A stretch of 21,381 nt of DNA from Chitinophaga pinensis. GTDB lineage: Bacteria > Bacteroidota > Bacteroidia > Chitinophagales > Chitinophagaceae. Shown piece by piece: positions 1 through 8,369 of this stretch (position 1 is the stretch's first letter; every line of letters starts with the position of its first letter). The stretch covers positions 1-21,381 of the forward strand of contig CALQKL020000007.1 in assembly GCA_943331145.2 (NCBI GenBank), read 5' to 3'. The translations under genes were made by a program, and so were the position numbers. Below the pieces are notes generated by a model. That model did no database searches. It saw only the letters and a program-made list of their open reading frames with translations, and was not told the origin of the DNA.

Positions 1-325
1 TAACTGTACTTTCCATTTGAAGTTTTCCAACATGAATATTTCCGTTGATTATTGAGTTGCCCATCAAATTCAATTGCCCACTCATTTTAATGTCGCCATT
101 TATAGTGCCTAAAATATCCGCTTGACTTCCATTCAGATTGCCATCGATTATTCCTTGTTGGCCAATGATAATTTTGGCTTTACAATTTATATTGCCAATC
201 ACCTTGCCATCGATTCGAATATCTCCCACGCTTTCCATATCGCCTTTAATAATGGAGTCGGAACTGATGATACTAATTGATTGAAGTTCTTGACTGGATT
301 CTGATTTAGACTTTTGTTGAAACAT
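1..325 (-). CDS. Bactofilin (polymer-forming cytoskeletal protein), 3' end outside window
   Basis: Reading the minus strand from the ATG at 325-323 gives an open frame of 108 codons that leaves the window without a stop. The translation begins MFQQKSKSES and then shows the regular hydrophobic/glycine beta-helix pattern of bactofilins (IKGDMESVGDIRIDGKVIG, then repeated I-x-G-x-I/L turns such as IIDGNLNG and TINGDIKM). Bactofilins polymerise without nucleotide into filaments, usually at the inner membrane, and often act with peptidoglycan hydrolases in cell shape. The short polar N-terminus is usual for the family. It starts 41 bases after the preceding minus-strand gene (367-765), so the two are probably one operon. 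The C-terminus is not visible. Confidence 0.88.
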   Translation of the reverse strand, partial: MFQQKSKSESSQELQSISIISSDSIIKGDMESVGDIRIDGKVIGNINCKAKIIIGQQGIIDGNLNGSQADILGTINGDIKMSGQLNLMGNSIINGNIHVGKLQMESTV

Positions 326-366
326 AAGTAAAAAATTTATAGGTAATTAAAAAAAGATGAAAAATA

Positions 367-765
367 TTAATCATCAATATTCTCCAATTTTGGCATTTTT
401 AAGTTATTGGTGTCTGAAATTACAATTTTCCCCTTTAGCACTTTCTCAATGTTTTCATAATACATATGCTGTTGGGTTAAAGCTTTTTCCATAGAATCTG
501 TTCTTGCTTTTAACATGCGAAATTCTTTTACTTGCTTTACATTTCCATATCCAACTCCAGGTAAATAATATTTTAATGGTGTGAAAATAATTAAAGAAGC
601 AGTCAAAGCCACCAATAAAACAAAAAGGGTGCTCATAGAAATATATACACTCAATCTCGTGAGTTTGAATTTGATAACTTCTTCATAAGTGTCTTCATTC
701 ATTAACACCAATCTGTAGTTATTCTTCAACCGTTTTAGTCTGTTTGTAATGTCTGACTGATCCAT
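367..765 (-). CDS. Short membrane-anchored coiled-coil protein resembling the N-terminal half of Bacteroidota M23 peptidases
   Basis: This 132-residue protein has a charged cytoplasmic N-terminus (1-36), one strong membrane segment (about 37-61) and a periplasmic helix with heptad-like spacing (about 78-112). The layout FKLTRLSVYI, then the membrane segment, then FTPLKYYLPG and a 'TDSMEKAL...IEKVLKGKI' stretch is what I recall from the N-terminal region of membrane-anchored M23 peptidases that sit beside bactofilin genes in Bacteroidota. The catalytic M23 domain is absent: the frame stops at 367 and bactofilin starts 42 bases later, so no peptidase remnant fits between. It may be a peptidase-less membrane adaptor for the bactofilin filament or a truncated descendant. 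Homology is from memory of the family pattern, not a search. Confidence 0.72.
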   Translation of the reverse strand: MDQSDITNRLKRLKNNYRLVLMNEDTYEEVIKFKLTRLSVYISMSTLFVLLVALTASLIIFTPLKYYLPGVGYGNVKQVKEFRMLKARTDSMEKALTQQHMYYENIEKVLKGKIVISDTNNLKMPKLENIDD

Positions 766-1027
766 ATCTTTAATTTATAAACCAAATTATAATCCCAATT
801 GGTGTGTAAACATACAATTTCTAAGATAAAGTTATTTTACTCTGAATAAAAAATATGAATAATTTCCTTTGAAAATCAAATATCTTATTTCTAAATCTAT
901 TTATTTTATTTAAATGGAGTAAAATTCATTTGTATTTTTCCGTTAAACTTTTCATTTCTATTGTCTTTTTTTATTGCTGTAAGGTAAAAATTGCCGATAT
1001 TTAACCGCATTTAATATTTTCTAATTC

Positions 1028-3985
1028 ATGAATGGGAAGACTTGCCATTATTTATCGATAATATGTTTGTTTGTGTTGATTTCGTTTTCAGGAATTGCAC
1101 AGCCAACTTGGACATTTGACCCATTTGGAAAAGAAAAAAAGCCAAAAGAATACGAAGAGAAAAAATTAGGATCGGAAAAAACAGCAGATAAAAAATTCAC
1201 CAAACTTCGTCGTTTTATTCAGAATAATGTAACGCACTACAATTATTATTACAACGCAAACAATAAGATTAATAAAGTACTAGAATTGGCAAAAGCTGCT
1301 CAAAAAGATGATTATGCGAAGTTGCTTAGTTTTTATCCTTATAGTCTAGATAACACATCACAACAAGAGACAGAGTTGGATTCTGTTATTTATAAATCAA
1401 CGGCAGGGATTTTATTACATGACTTAAGAACGGATTGGGTAGATAATATGTATTTTCTAATTGGTAAAGCGTATTATTTCAGAAAAATATTTGATACGGC
1501 TGCACTAACTTTTCAGTTTATTAATTACAATCTTTTCCCAAGAGCTAAAAATGAAGACGACAATCGGATTATAGGGGCAAATAGTTCAGCAACATTAACC
1601 AAGCTTTCAATTGCGGATAAAGAGAAACGAAATATTTTCAAGCGTATATTTTCAAAACCTCCTAGTAGAAATGAAGCGTTGATTTGGTTGGCAAGAAATT
1701 ACATTGATGCAGATTTGTTTGGAGAATCGGCTGGGTTGATAAACATACTTCAAGAAGATCCAAACTTACCAATAAGGTTGAAAGACGATTTAAACCAAGT
1801 GAATGCATATTGGTATTTTAAGCAAGAAAATTATGACAGTGCGGCTGTATATCTTGAAAAAGCGCTTACGAGTGCAGATAATAAAACAGATTTAGCAAGA
1901 TGGCAGTATTTATTGGGTCAGCTATATGAAATGACTGGAAAATATGATAGGGCCAACGAATATTTCAGTGTAGCTGGAAAGCGTACTGTAGACCCTTTGA
2001 TGGATATTTTTGCACATTTAAACAATGCAAAAATGCTTAGGGATTCGGGAAATGGGAAAGCATTGGATGAAAGTATTGCGCAACTTTTGAAAATGGCAAA
2101 GCGAGATAAGTATGAGGCCTATAGAGATATAATTTTTCACAGCGCCGGAATTTTAAGTATGAAAAAGCCAGACACTACGGCTGCGATTGCTTTCTATGAA
2201 AAAAGTTTAATAGTAAACGAATCCAATGCTGCCTATAAAAATAAAGTACATCTTGCATTAGGTAGAATTGCTTACGCACAAAAACAGTATAAATCAGCTG
2301 CTGATCATTATGACAGCTTGGATATAACTGAGCCTTCTCTACAATTGGATTCAATAGAAGTTGCTGAAAGAAAAGAAAGTTTGCGTAAAGCCGCCAATCA
2401 ACTCGACATTATATTATTAGAAGATAGTTTGCAAATGGTAGCTTCTTTGCCTGTTGCTGAGCGTGATGCTTTGTTAAAAAAGCTTGTAAAAAAATCACGC
2501 AAAGAAGCTGGGTTAAAAGAGGTAAATGTTATTGATGATGGCAATAAACTAAATAGTTTTTCAGAGGACAAAAATGCATCACCAGATTTATTTAAAACGA
2601 ACACAAAAGGCGAATGGTATTTTTATAATGCATCAGCAAAATCTAAAGGGTATTCAGCGTTTAAAGCAAAATGGGGAGATAGAGAAAATTCAGATAATTG
2701 GAGACGAAAATCGGCATTAGATGCAATACTGGTAAATGCAGTCGATCCGTTAGCTCCTGCAGATAGCAGCACGGCACAAACAGGCAAAAATTTGGAAATT
2801 TCTTTTGAATCTTTGTTGTTTAGTTTGCCATTGACCCCAGAAAAAATAGATAGCAGTAACGAAAAAATTGCTGCCGCCTTATTGACACTCGCAGAAATAT
2901 TTCAAAACGATTTGCAGGATTTCGAAGAAGCAATTTATACCTATGATATTTATTTACAAAGATTTCCAATAAGGTTGAAAGAAGGCGAAGTGTATTTGGG
3001 ATTGTATTTTTGTTATACAAAAATTCAAGATCTAGAAAAAGCAGCTTATTATAAAAGTTTACTGGATTCTTCTTTTAGTGAATCTGTTTCTGCAAAAAAA
3101 ATAAATGATCCCACATCATTACAGCCTGAGAAAAACAATCCTGCAGTTTCAAAAAAATACCAGGATATTTATAATCTGTTTTTTCAAGAAAAATATGATA
3201 CCGCATTTGAATTAAAAAAGATTGCAGATAGTGTTTACGGAAAGCAATATTGGTCACCTCAGTTATTATTTATAGAGTCGATGTACTATGTAAAATGTGG
3301 TTATGATAGCGAAGCGGTTAACAATTTAAATACCTTAATTGGCATGTATCCAGAATCGCCTTTAGCAGAGAAGGCAAAGTCTTTAATTGATGTATTAACA
3401 CGTAGAAAAGAAATTGAATCGTATTTAAATAAATTGGAAATAACAAGGGTGGAGGAAGATGATAAAATATTGATTCCAACAGACCAAAAGGTAGACCGTA
3501 AAACCGTTGACGCTGTTAAAAAAACAGAACCGAAAATTACTGTTTTAAAATCAATGGTCAAGATTAAGGATTCTGCCATACAAATGTTGCCAGGAACTTT
3601 TGAAGGTGTTTATAAATGGCAGCCAGATAAATCTCATTTTGTAGTTATGATTTTAAAAGAAGTAGACCCAGTATATGTAAATGAAGCCAAAGTAGCGTTT
3701 CAACGATTTAATTCATCCAATAATTTTAGCACAAAAAATATTGTAAAAGATATACTGGATTCGAAAAATAATTTACTGGTTTTTTCGACATTTGAAAATG
3801 CCGAATATGATATAAGCTATTTGGATAAAATAAAAACGACAGCTCCAACACAAATTTCTTGGTTGGCGGCTTCGAAGTATATGTTTATTATAATTAATGA
3901 AGACAATCTAAATAAATTAAAATCCAATAAAGATTTAGAAACGTACAAGAAATTATTAAACAACCAATATCCAGGAAAATTTTAA
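1028..3985 (+). CDS. porW: PorW/SprE-like TPR protein of the type IX secretion/gliding system
   Basis: This 985-residue exported protein has an N-terminal signal peptide (hydrophobic about 9-23, likely cleavage after Ala24 in SGIA-Q). The early block (about 65-175, including HYNYYYNANNKIN, LLSFYPYSLD and a 'LHDLRTDWVDNMYFLIGKAYY' stretch) is characteristic of PorW/SprE proteins. TPR-like helical pairs follow through about 140-780, then a conserved C-terminal domain (about 885-985). PorW (Porphyromonas) and SprE (Flavobacterium) are needed for type IX secretion and, in gliding species, motility; they are described as lipoproteins. Here no lipobox cysteine is seen: the only early cysteines (6 and 13) are badly placed, so it looks like a SPase I substrate. 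A class A PBP gene follows after 35 bases in the same direction, so co-transcription is likely. No other T9SS gene and no T9SS sorting domain is visible in the window. Confidence 0.85.
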   Translation: MNGKTCHYLSIICLFVLISFSGIAQPTWTFDPFGKEKKPKEYEEKKLGSEKTADKKFTKLRRFIQNNVTHYNYYYNANNKINKVLELAKAAQKDDYAKLLSFYPYSLDNTSQQETELDSVIYKSTAGILLHDLRTDWVDNMYFLIGKAYYFRKIFDTAALTFQFINYNLFPRAKNEDDNRIIGANSSATLTKLSIADKEKRNIFKRIFSKPPSRNEALIWLARNYIDADLFGESAGLINILQEDPNLPIRLKDDLNQVNAYWYFKQENYDSAAVYLEKALTSADNKTDLARWQYLLGQLYEMTGKYDRANEYFSVAGKRTVDPLMDIFAHLNNAKMLRDSGNGKALDESIAQLLKMAKRDKYEAYRDIIFHSAGILSMKKPDTTAAIAFYEKSLIVNESNAAYKNKVHLALGRIAYAQKQYKSAADHYDSLDITEPSLQLDSIEVAERKESLRKAANQLDIILLEDSLQMVASLPVAERDALLKKLVKKSRKEAGLKEVNVIDDGNKLNSFSEDKNASPDLFKTNTKGEWYFYNASAKSKGYSAFKAKWGDRENSDNWRRKSALDAILVNAVDPLAPADSSTAQTGKNLEISFESLLFSLPLTPEKIDSSNEKIAAALLTLAEIFQNDLQDFEEAIYTYDIYLQRFPIRLKEGEVYLGLYFCYTKIQDLEKAAYYKSLLDSSFSESVSAKKINDPTSLQPEKNNPAVSKKYQDIYNLFFQEKYDTAFELKKIADSVYGKQYWSPQLLFIESMYYVKCGYDSEAVNNLNTLIGMYPESPLAEKAKSLIDVLTRRKEIESYLNKLEITRVEEDDKILIPTDQKVDRKTVDAVKKTEPKITVLKSMVKIKDSAIQMLPGTFEGVYKWQPDKSHFVVMILKEVDPVYVNEAKVAFQRFNSSNNFSTKNIVKDILDSKNNLLVFSTFENAEYDISYLDKIKTTAPTQISWLAASKYMFIIINEDNLNKLKSNKDLETYKKLLNNQYPGKF

Positions 3986-4020
3986 AAAATAACTTGATTT
4001 CCAATTTTGAATATTAGTGT

Positions 4021-6330
4021 ATGAAAAAATCAGTTTTAATATTGTGGCGCATATTTTTCGGTGGATTTCTATTGTTGATATTGATTTTTGTTGCTGCAAA
4101 CTTTGGTTTATTTGGCAAGATGCCTTCTATTCAACAGCTTGAAAATCCTGAAGCAGATTTAGCCAGCGAAATTATAAGTGCAGATGGATTATTGATGGGC
4201 AAATATTATGCAGAAAATAGAAGCGAAGTAAAATACAGTGAAATTTCTCAAAACGCAATAAATGCATTGATTGCTACAGAAGATGAGCGCTTTTATGATC
4301 ACTCAGGAATAGATGCAAAAGCATTAGCACGTGCAATCGTTTCATTGGGTCGTCAGGGCGGAGGGAGTACGCTTACACAGCAGTTGGCAAAGATGATGTT
4401 AGGTCAAGGTAAAGGAAATCATTTTGTAAGGGGTATGCAAAAAATTAAAGAATGGATTGTTGCAGTAAAATTAGAACGAAATTTTACAAAAGAGGAAATC
4501 ATTACCTTATATCTAAATCACGCTCCGTGGGGTAATGTTTATGGGATTAGAAATGCTTCTAAAACGTATTTTCAAAAAGAGCCTAAAGATTTAAAAATTG
4601 AAGAAGCTGCAGTTTTAATTGGCATGTTAAAGGGATTTATTTATGAACCAATCAGGCATGCGAAATTATCACTTGAAAGAAGAAATATTGTAATTGATCA
4701 GATGGCACTAGCACATAACCCTTACATAACACAATCTCAAGCTGATGCATTAAAAAGAAAACCGTTAATTACCAACTATAAAAAAATTGATGAGAATATT
4801 GGATTGGCACCTTATTATCGTTCCGTTTTGGTAAACGTATTGAAAGATTGGTGTAAAAATAATAAAAACCCAAAAACGGATGAGCCATATAATTTATACA
4901 GAGACGGATTGAAGATTTATACAACAATTGATTCAAGAATGCAGAAGTATGCGGAGAAAGCAGTTGAAGAACATATGCCCGTGTTGCAAAGAAAATTGAA
5001 TGAGTATTTTAAATATAGAGGGGATAAATTATGGGAAGGTCATGACAATGTAATTGTTGCTGCGATGAAATTTACAGAACGATGGAAAAATATGGAAGAA
5101 GAGGGCATTGATAGTAGTGAAATAAGAAAGTCATTTTTAGTGCCTGTAAAAATGAAGATATTTTCATGGTGGGGGAATAAAAATCATGAAATTGATACCG
5201 TAATGACGCCATTTGATTCAATTAAGTATCACAAGCAATTATTACAAACATCTTTTGCCGCAATGGACCCTCGAACAGGAGAAATAAAAGCATGGGTTGG
5301 AGGTATTGATTACAAATGGTTTAAGTATGATCACGTTTCAGCAAACCGACAAGTAGGTTCAACTTTTAAGCCATTGTTATATACGCTTGGTGTTACTGAT
5401 GCAGGGTATACTCCTCAAACATACATTCCTGGTGGCCCTTTAACACTCAGTGGAAAAACAATCAGTACTGGAGGTGGCACAATGGCATATTGTTTGGCTA
5501 AATCATTAAATGGAGCAGCTTGGCATTTGATGGGAACTATTGGAGTAAAAAGAACAATTGAGTTTGCAAAACAATGTGGCATCACCGCAAAATTGCCTAA
5601 TTATCCATCGATAGCGCTTGGTGCTGCGGAAATACCAATGTTGCAAATGTTGCAGGCTTATACGATGTTTCCTAATAAAGGATATAACACTCCACCTGTT
5701 TATTTAACTCGTATTGAGGATAAAGACGGTAATTTAATCAAAGAGTTCCCGATTTCACAAAGTAAAGAACTCATCAGTGAAGCTGATGCTTATTCGATGG
5801 TTAAAATGATGCAAGGTGTTGTAGAGTTTGGTACAGCTCGAAGAATTCAAAGTTATAATTTGCCAGTAAAATCAGCTGGCAAAACGGGGACTACCAATGG
5901 AAATACAGACGGTTGGTTTATGGGATATACACCCGAATTACTTGCAGGAACTTGGGTTGGTTGCGAAGATCCATTTATCCCAATTTATTCTAACAATAGT
6001 GGTGGTGCTGAAATGGCTGCACCCAAGTGGGGGATTTTTATGCAAAATGTATATGCAGATAAAAAATTGAATTACGGAAAAATTACAGAATTTGAACAGC
6101 CATTGGAATTGAAAAATGATCCAATTTATGCAGAATCAAATTTTGCAAATATTGCTACAACAGGAGATAGTTTGAATCAAGAATCTGGAAATGATAATAG
6201 CGAAGATTTTTTTATGAATGAACAAGCCGATGAGTTTGTTGATGATAAGCAAATTCCTAAAACACCAACTGATTCTAACAAATCAAAATCAAAACAAAAG
6301 CCAACGCCAAAAACGCACTCAGACTATTAA
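4021..6330 (+). CDS. Class A penicillin-binding protein (PBP1A-like, bifunctional)
   Basis: This 769-residue inner-membrane enzyme polymerises lipid II (glycosyltransferase, family GT51) and cross-links peptidoglycan (transpeptidase). One N-terminal membrane anchor lies at about 7-31. The GT51 domain (about 50-230) shows the catalytic Glu87 in ATEDERFYDHSG and the GGSTLTQQLAK motif at 114-124. The transpeptidase domain has all three active-site motifs: STFK with nucleophile Ser447 and Lys450, SLN at 495-497, and KTG at 621-623. The C-terminal tail (about 695-769) is acidic then lysine-rich and looks disordered. It is probably co-transcribed with the porW-like gene. Its stop codon overlaps the stop of the opposing GNAT gene by 3-4 bases. 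Length and motifs indicate an intact, active enzyme. Confidence 0.95.
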   Translation: MKKSVLILWRIFFGGFLLLILIFVAANFGLFGKMPSIQQLENPEADLASEIISADGLLMGKYYAENRSEVKYSEISQNAINALIATEDERFYDHSGIDAKALARAIVSLGRQGGGSTLTQQLAKMMLGQGKGNHFVRGMQKIKEWIVAVKLERNFTKEEIITLYLNHAPWGNVYGIRNASKTYFQKEPKDLKIEEAAVLIGMLKGFIYEPIRHAKLSLERRNIVIDQMALAHNPYITQSQADALKRKPLITNYKKIDENIGLAPYYRSVLVNVLKDWCKNNKNPKTDEPYNLYRDGLKIYTTIDSRMQKYAEKAVEEHMPVLQRKLNEYFKYRGDKLWEGHDNVIVAAMKFTERWKNMEEEGIDSSEIRKSFLVPVKMKIFSWWGNKNHEIDTVMTPFDSIKYHKQLLQTSFAAMDPRTGEIKAWVGGIDYKWFKYDHVSANRQVGSTFKPLLYTLGVTDAGYTPQTYIPGGPLTLSGKTISTGGGTMAYCLAKSLNGAAWHLMGTIGVKRTIEFAKQCGITAKLPNYPSIALGAAEIPMLQMLQAYTMFPNKGYNTPPVYLTRIEDKDGNLIKEFPISQSKELISEADAYSMVKMMQGVVEFGTARRIQSYNLPVKSAGKTGTTNGNTDGWFMGYTPELLAGTWVGCEDPFIPIYSNNSGGAEMAAPKWGIFMQNVYADKKLNYGKITEFEQPLELKNDPIYAESNFANIATTGDSLNQESGNDNSEDFFMNEQADEFVDDKQIPKTPTDSNKSKSKQKPTPKTHSDY

Positions 6331-6818
6331 TCAATTTTAAGTCCTAATATTTTTAAAGAGTAATGTTTGTTATCCATGATGGCAATGTCTTTCAAATTGC
6401 CCCATGTTTCAAAACCTAATGATTCACACATTTTAATGCTGTTTGTATTGTGTTCAAAAATAAATCCAAGCAATGTATGTATATCAAGTTCAGGTGCTTT
6501 TGAAATAGAATATTCCAACATTTTCTTCCCCAACCCCATTTTTCTAAAATGTTCATGAATGTATATGCTGATTTCTGAAGTCCCACTATAAGCAGGTCTA
6601 CCATAAAAATCTTTAAAACTAATCCACCCAATAATTCCATTTTTTTCATGCTCAACAACCCAAATTGGTCTTTTACTGTGATGTTGATTAAACCAATTGG
6701 TTTTATCTGAAACGGAAACTGGTTCCGTATCAGCAGTAACCATTCTACTATCAACAGTAGAATTATAAATAGCTACTATGGTTGGAAGGTCATCGATTGT
6801 TGCGTTTCTGAATTGCAT
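6327..6818 (-). CDS. GNAT-family N-acetyltransferase (phosphinothricin-acetyltransferase-like)
   Basis: This 163-residue cytoplasmic protein has a single GNAT fold. The start MQFRNATIDDLPTIVAIYN is the usual beta1-alpha1 of the PAT-like branch. The acetyl-CoA pyrophosphate loop is R92-K-M-G-L-G97, following the beta4 strand 'SEISIYIHE'. The block FEHNTNSIKMCESLGFETWG (121-140) is the conserved Asn/aromatic region before the C-terminal strand. The acceptor substrate cannot be told from sequence; PAT-like members acetylate small amines, including toxic amino-acid analogues. It stands alone, convergent with the PBP gene, with overlapping stops and no terminator between them. A heptamer repeat array lies 15 bases upstream of its start and contains a -7-like sequence. 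Confidence 0.88.
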   Translation of the reverse strand: MQFRNATIDDLPTIVAIYNSTVDSRMVTADTEPVSVSDKTNWFNQHHSKRPIWVVEHEKNGIIGWISFKDFYGRPAYSGTSEISIYIHEHFRKMGLGKKMLEYSISKAPELDIHTLLGFIFEHNTNSIKMCESLGFETWGNLKDIAIMDNKHYSLKILGLKID

Positions 6819-6832
6819 GTTTTAATCTTTAA

Positions 6833-6860
6833 GTCAAAAGTCAAAATTAAAAATTTAAAA
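6833..6860. repeat. Heptamer-period array (GTCAAAA-type), single arm
   Basis: Four in-phase 7-bp units: GTCAAAA twice (6833-6846), then TTAAAAA, then TTTAAAA, followed by AAGGAG. Nearly the same series (GTCAAAA, TTTAAAA, TTCAAAA, TTTAAAA, then AGGAGG) occurs at 19973. Here only one arm is seen; I find no matching T-rich arm nearby. Confidence 0.75.
6842..6849 (-). promoter_or_regulatory. Possible -7 element TAATTTTG for the GNAT gene, inside the heptamer array
   Basis: On the minus strand these bases read TAATTTTG, a full match to the Bacteroidota -7 consensus TAnnTTTG. A start about 7 bases downstream would leave a leader of roughly 17 bases before the ATG at 6818. No good -33 TTTG is seen at the expected distance, so this is a weak call in AT-rich sequence. 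Confidence 0.3.
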
Positions 6861-6970
6861 AAGGAGATTTGATAAATTTATTTTTCATAGAAGCATACAA
6901 AAAATTTAATAAATACGTTTACGAGTAAGTTTATCTGTATTAAAAAATTGGATTAAATCTTATTTTGTAT

Positions 6971-7006
6971 AAAAAAAGGGCTGACGTTTAAATCGTCAAC
7001 CCTTTT
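6971..7006 (-). terminator. Rho-independent terminator of sucC
   Basis: A 13-bp stem (arms 6974-6986 and 6994-7006, loop 6987-6993) lies 22 bases after the sucC stop. The single mismatch in the plus reading (C opposite A) becomes a G-U pair in RNA made from the minus strand. The U-tract (A-run at 6971-6977 on plus) is downstream in the minus direction. Both points say it serves sucC. Confidence 0.88.
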
Positions 7007-7027
7007 AATTATTTAAGAAATCATATA

Positions 7028-8239
7028 TTAAGCTACGGCTTGATTTACCAAACTTGCTGCTTCACTTAATAATATTGCACTTTGCACTTTTAAACCACTT
7101 TCGTCAATTAGTTTTTTAGCAACATCTGCATTCGTTCCTTGTAATCTTACGATAATTGGAATTTCAATATTTCCAATGCTTTGGTAAGCATCAATTACCC
7201 CTTGTGCCACACGATCACAACGAACAATACCACCAAAAATATTAATCAGAATAGCTTTTACTTTTGGATCTTTCATAATGATACGGAATCCAGCTTCTAC
7301 TGTTTGGGCATTTGCAGTACCGCCTACGTCTAAGAAATTGGCTGGTTCGCCACCACTTAATTTAATCATATCCATAGTAGCCATCGCTAATCCTGCACCA
7401 TTTACCATGCAACCTACATTACCATCTAATTTTACGAAATTCAAATTGAATTTTCCAGCTTCTACTTCTGTAGGATCTTCTTCAGATAAATCTCTTAAAG
7501 CCGCTACATCTTGATGACGCATTAAAGCATTGTCATCGATATTCATTTTACAATCAACAGCAATGATTTTATCGTCACTTGTTTTAAACAATGGATTGAT
7601 TTCAAGCATGCCGCAATCTAACTCTACATATGCATTGTATAAATTAGTAACAAATTTCACGCAATTTTTAAAAGATTCACCACTCAATCCTAAATTGAAC
7701 GCGATTTTCCTAGCTTGAAAACCTTGTAATCTTCCACCTGGGTGAATGTATTCTTTAAAGATTTTTTCTGGAGTATCGTGCGCTACATCTTCAATATTCA
7801 TTCCACCTTCTGTACTGTACATTACCACATTCATACAACTGCTTCTATCCATCAATATTGACAAATAAAATTCCTTTACAGGATTTGGTCCATCATAATA
7901 TACATCTTGAGCCACCAATACTTTACTTACCAATTTACCTTCAGGTCCTGTTTGAATGGTTACTAAAGTTCCACCTAGAATATTTCCAGAAATGGCAACT
8001 ACATCTTCCATGCTCTTTCCAACAGCCACTCCACGTTGATCTTTTCCAATTATGCTCCCTTTTCCTCTTCCTCCAGCATGGATTTGTGCCTTTACAACAG
8101 CAAACTTGCTCCCAAATTGAGCATGGATTTGGCGATATGCTTCTTCTGCTTCATTAGTTGAGCTACATGCAATTCCTTCTTGCACTGGAACATTAAATTT
8201 TTTCAGTAATTCTTTGGCTTGATATTCGTGTAAATTCAT
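7028..8239 (-). CDS. sucC: Succinyl-CoA ligase (ADP-forming), beta subunit
   Basis: This is the 403-residue beta subunit of the TCA-cycle enzyme that converts succinyl-CoA and ADP to succinate and ATP, working as a complex with SucD. MNLHEYQAKELLKKF is the classic SucC start. The ATP-grasp domain (about 1-240) contains GGRGKG (56-61), LEINPL (212-217) and Asp229, which place ATP and Mg. The C-terminal ligase domain contains 'GNVGCMVNGAGLAM' (273-286), DVGGTA (304-309) and FGGIVRCD (335-342). Length is normal or slightly long. sucD is not adjacent: GNAT lies downstream and divergent aroK upstream, so the alpha subunit must be elsewhere. A terminator follows directly, so it is probably transcribed alone. 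Confidence 0.97.
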   Translation of the reverse strand: MNLHEYQAKELLKKFNVPVQEGIACSSTNEAEEAYRQIHAQFGSKFAVVKAQIHAGGRGKGSIIGKDQRGVAVGKSMEDVVAISGNILGGTLVTIQTGPEGKLVSKVLVAQDVYYDGPNPVKEFYLSILMDRSSCMNVVMYSTEGGMNIEDVAHDTPEKIFKEYIHPGGRLQGFQARKIAFNLGLSGESFKNCVKFVTNLYNAYVELDCGMLEINPLFKTSDDKIIAVDCKMNIDDNALMRHQDVAALRDLSEEDPTEVEAGKFNLNFVKLDGNVGCMVNGAGLAMATMDMIKLSGGEPANFLDVGGTANAQTVEAGFRIIMKDPKVKAILINIFGGIVRCDRVAQGVIDAYQSIGNIEIPIIVRLQGTNADVAKKLIDESGLKVQSAILLSEAASLVNQAVA

Positions 8240-8252
8240 TTCTTTTTTTTTG

Positions 8253-8260
8253 CGAAGATA
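8253..8260 (-). promoter_or_regulatory. Candidate -7 element TATCTTCG for sucC
   Basis: The minus strand reads TATCTTCG, one base from TAnnTTTG, ending 13 bases before the sucC ATG (8239). The implied transcript leader is only about 7 bases. No clear -33 element was found, so support is positional. Confidence 0.4.
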
Positions 8261-8320
8261 AGAAAAACTTTAATCGATAAACGGAGAGGAATAGAATATT
8301 AAAATTTTCTATTTTGAACT

Positions 8321-8328
8321 TACATTTG
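8321..8328 (+). promoter_or_regulatory. Candidate -7 element TACATTTG for aroK
   Basis: TACATTTG fits TAnnTTTG exactly and lies in the sucC-aroK divergent gap, 41 bases before the aroK ATG, giving a leader of about 35 bases. The -33 region is AT-rich without a clear TTTG at the right spacing. Confidence 0.45.
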
Positions 8329-8369
8329 ATTAAATTACGCACTTATAAAAGAATAATTCAACTTAAATT

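Noticed and set aside
326..366. Frameshift joining the 132-residue gene to a longer M23 protein
   Set aside because: Only 41 bases separate its stop from the bactofilin ATG, so there is no room for a peptidase domain in any frame.
7278..8157. Plus-strand open frames inside sucC
   Set aside because: They are shadow frames on the complement of a strongly recognised gene, with no family features of their own.
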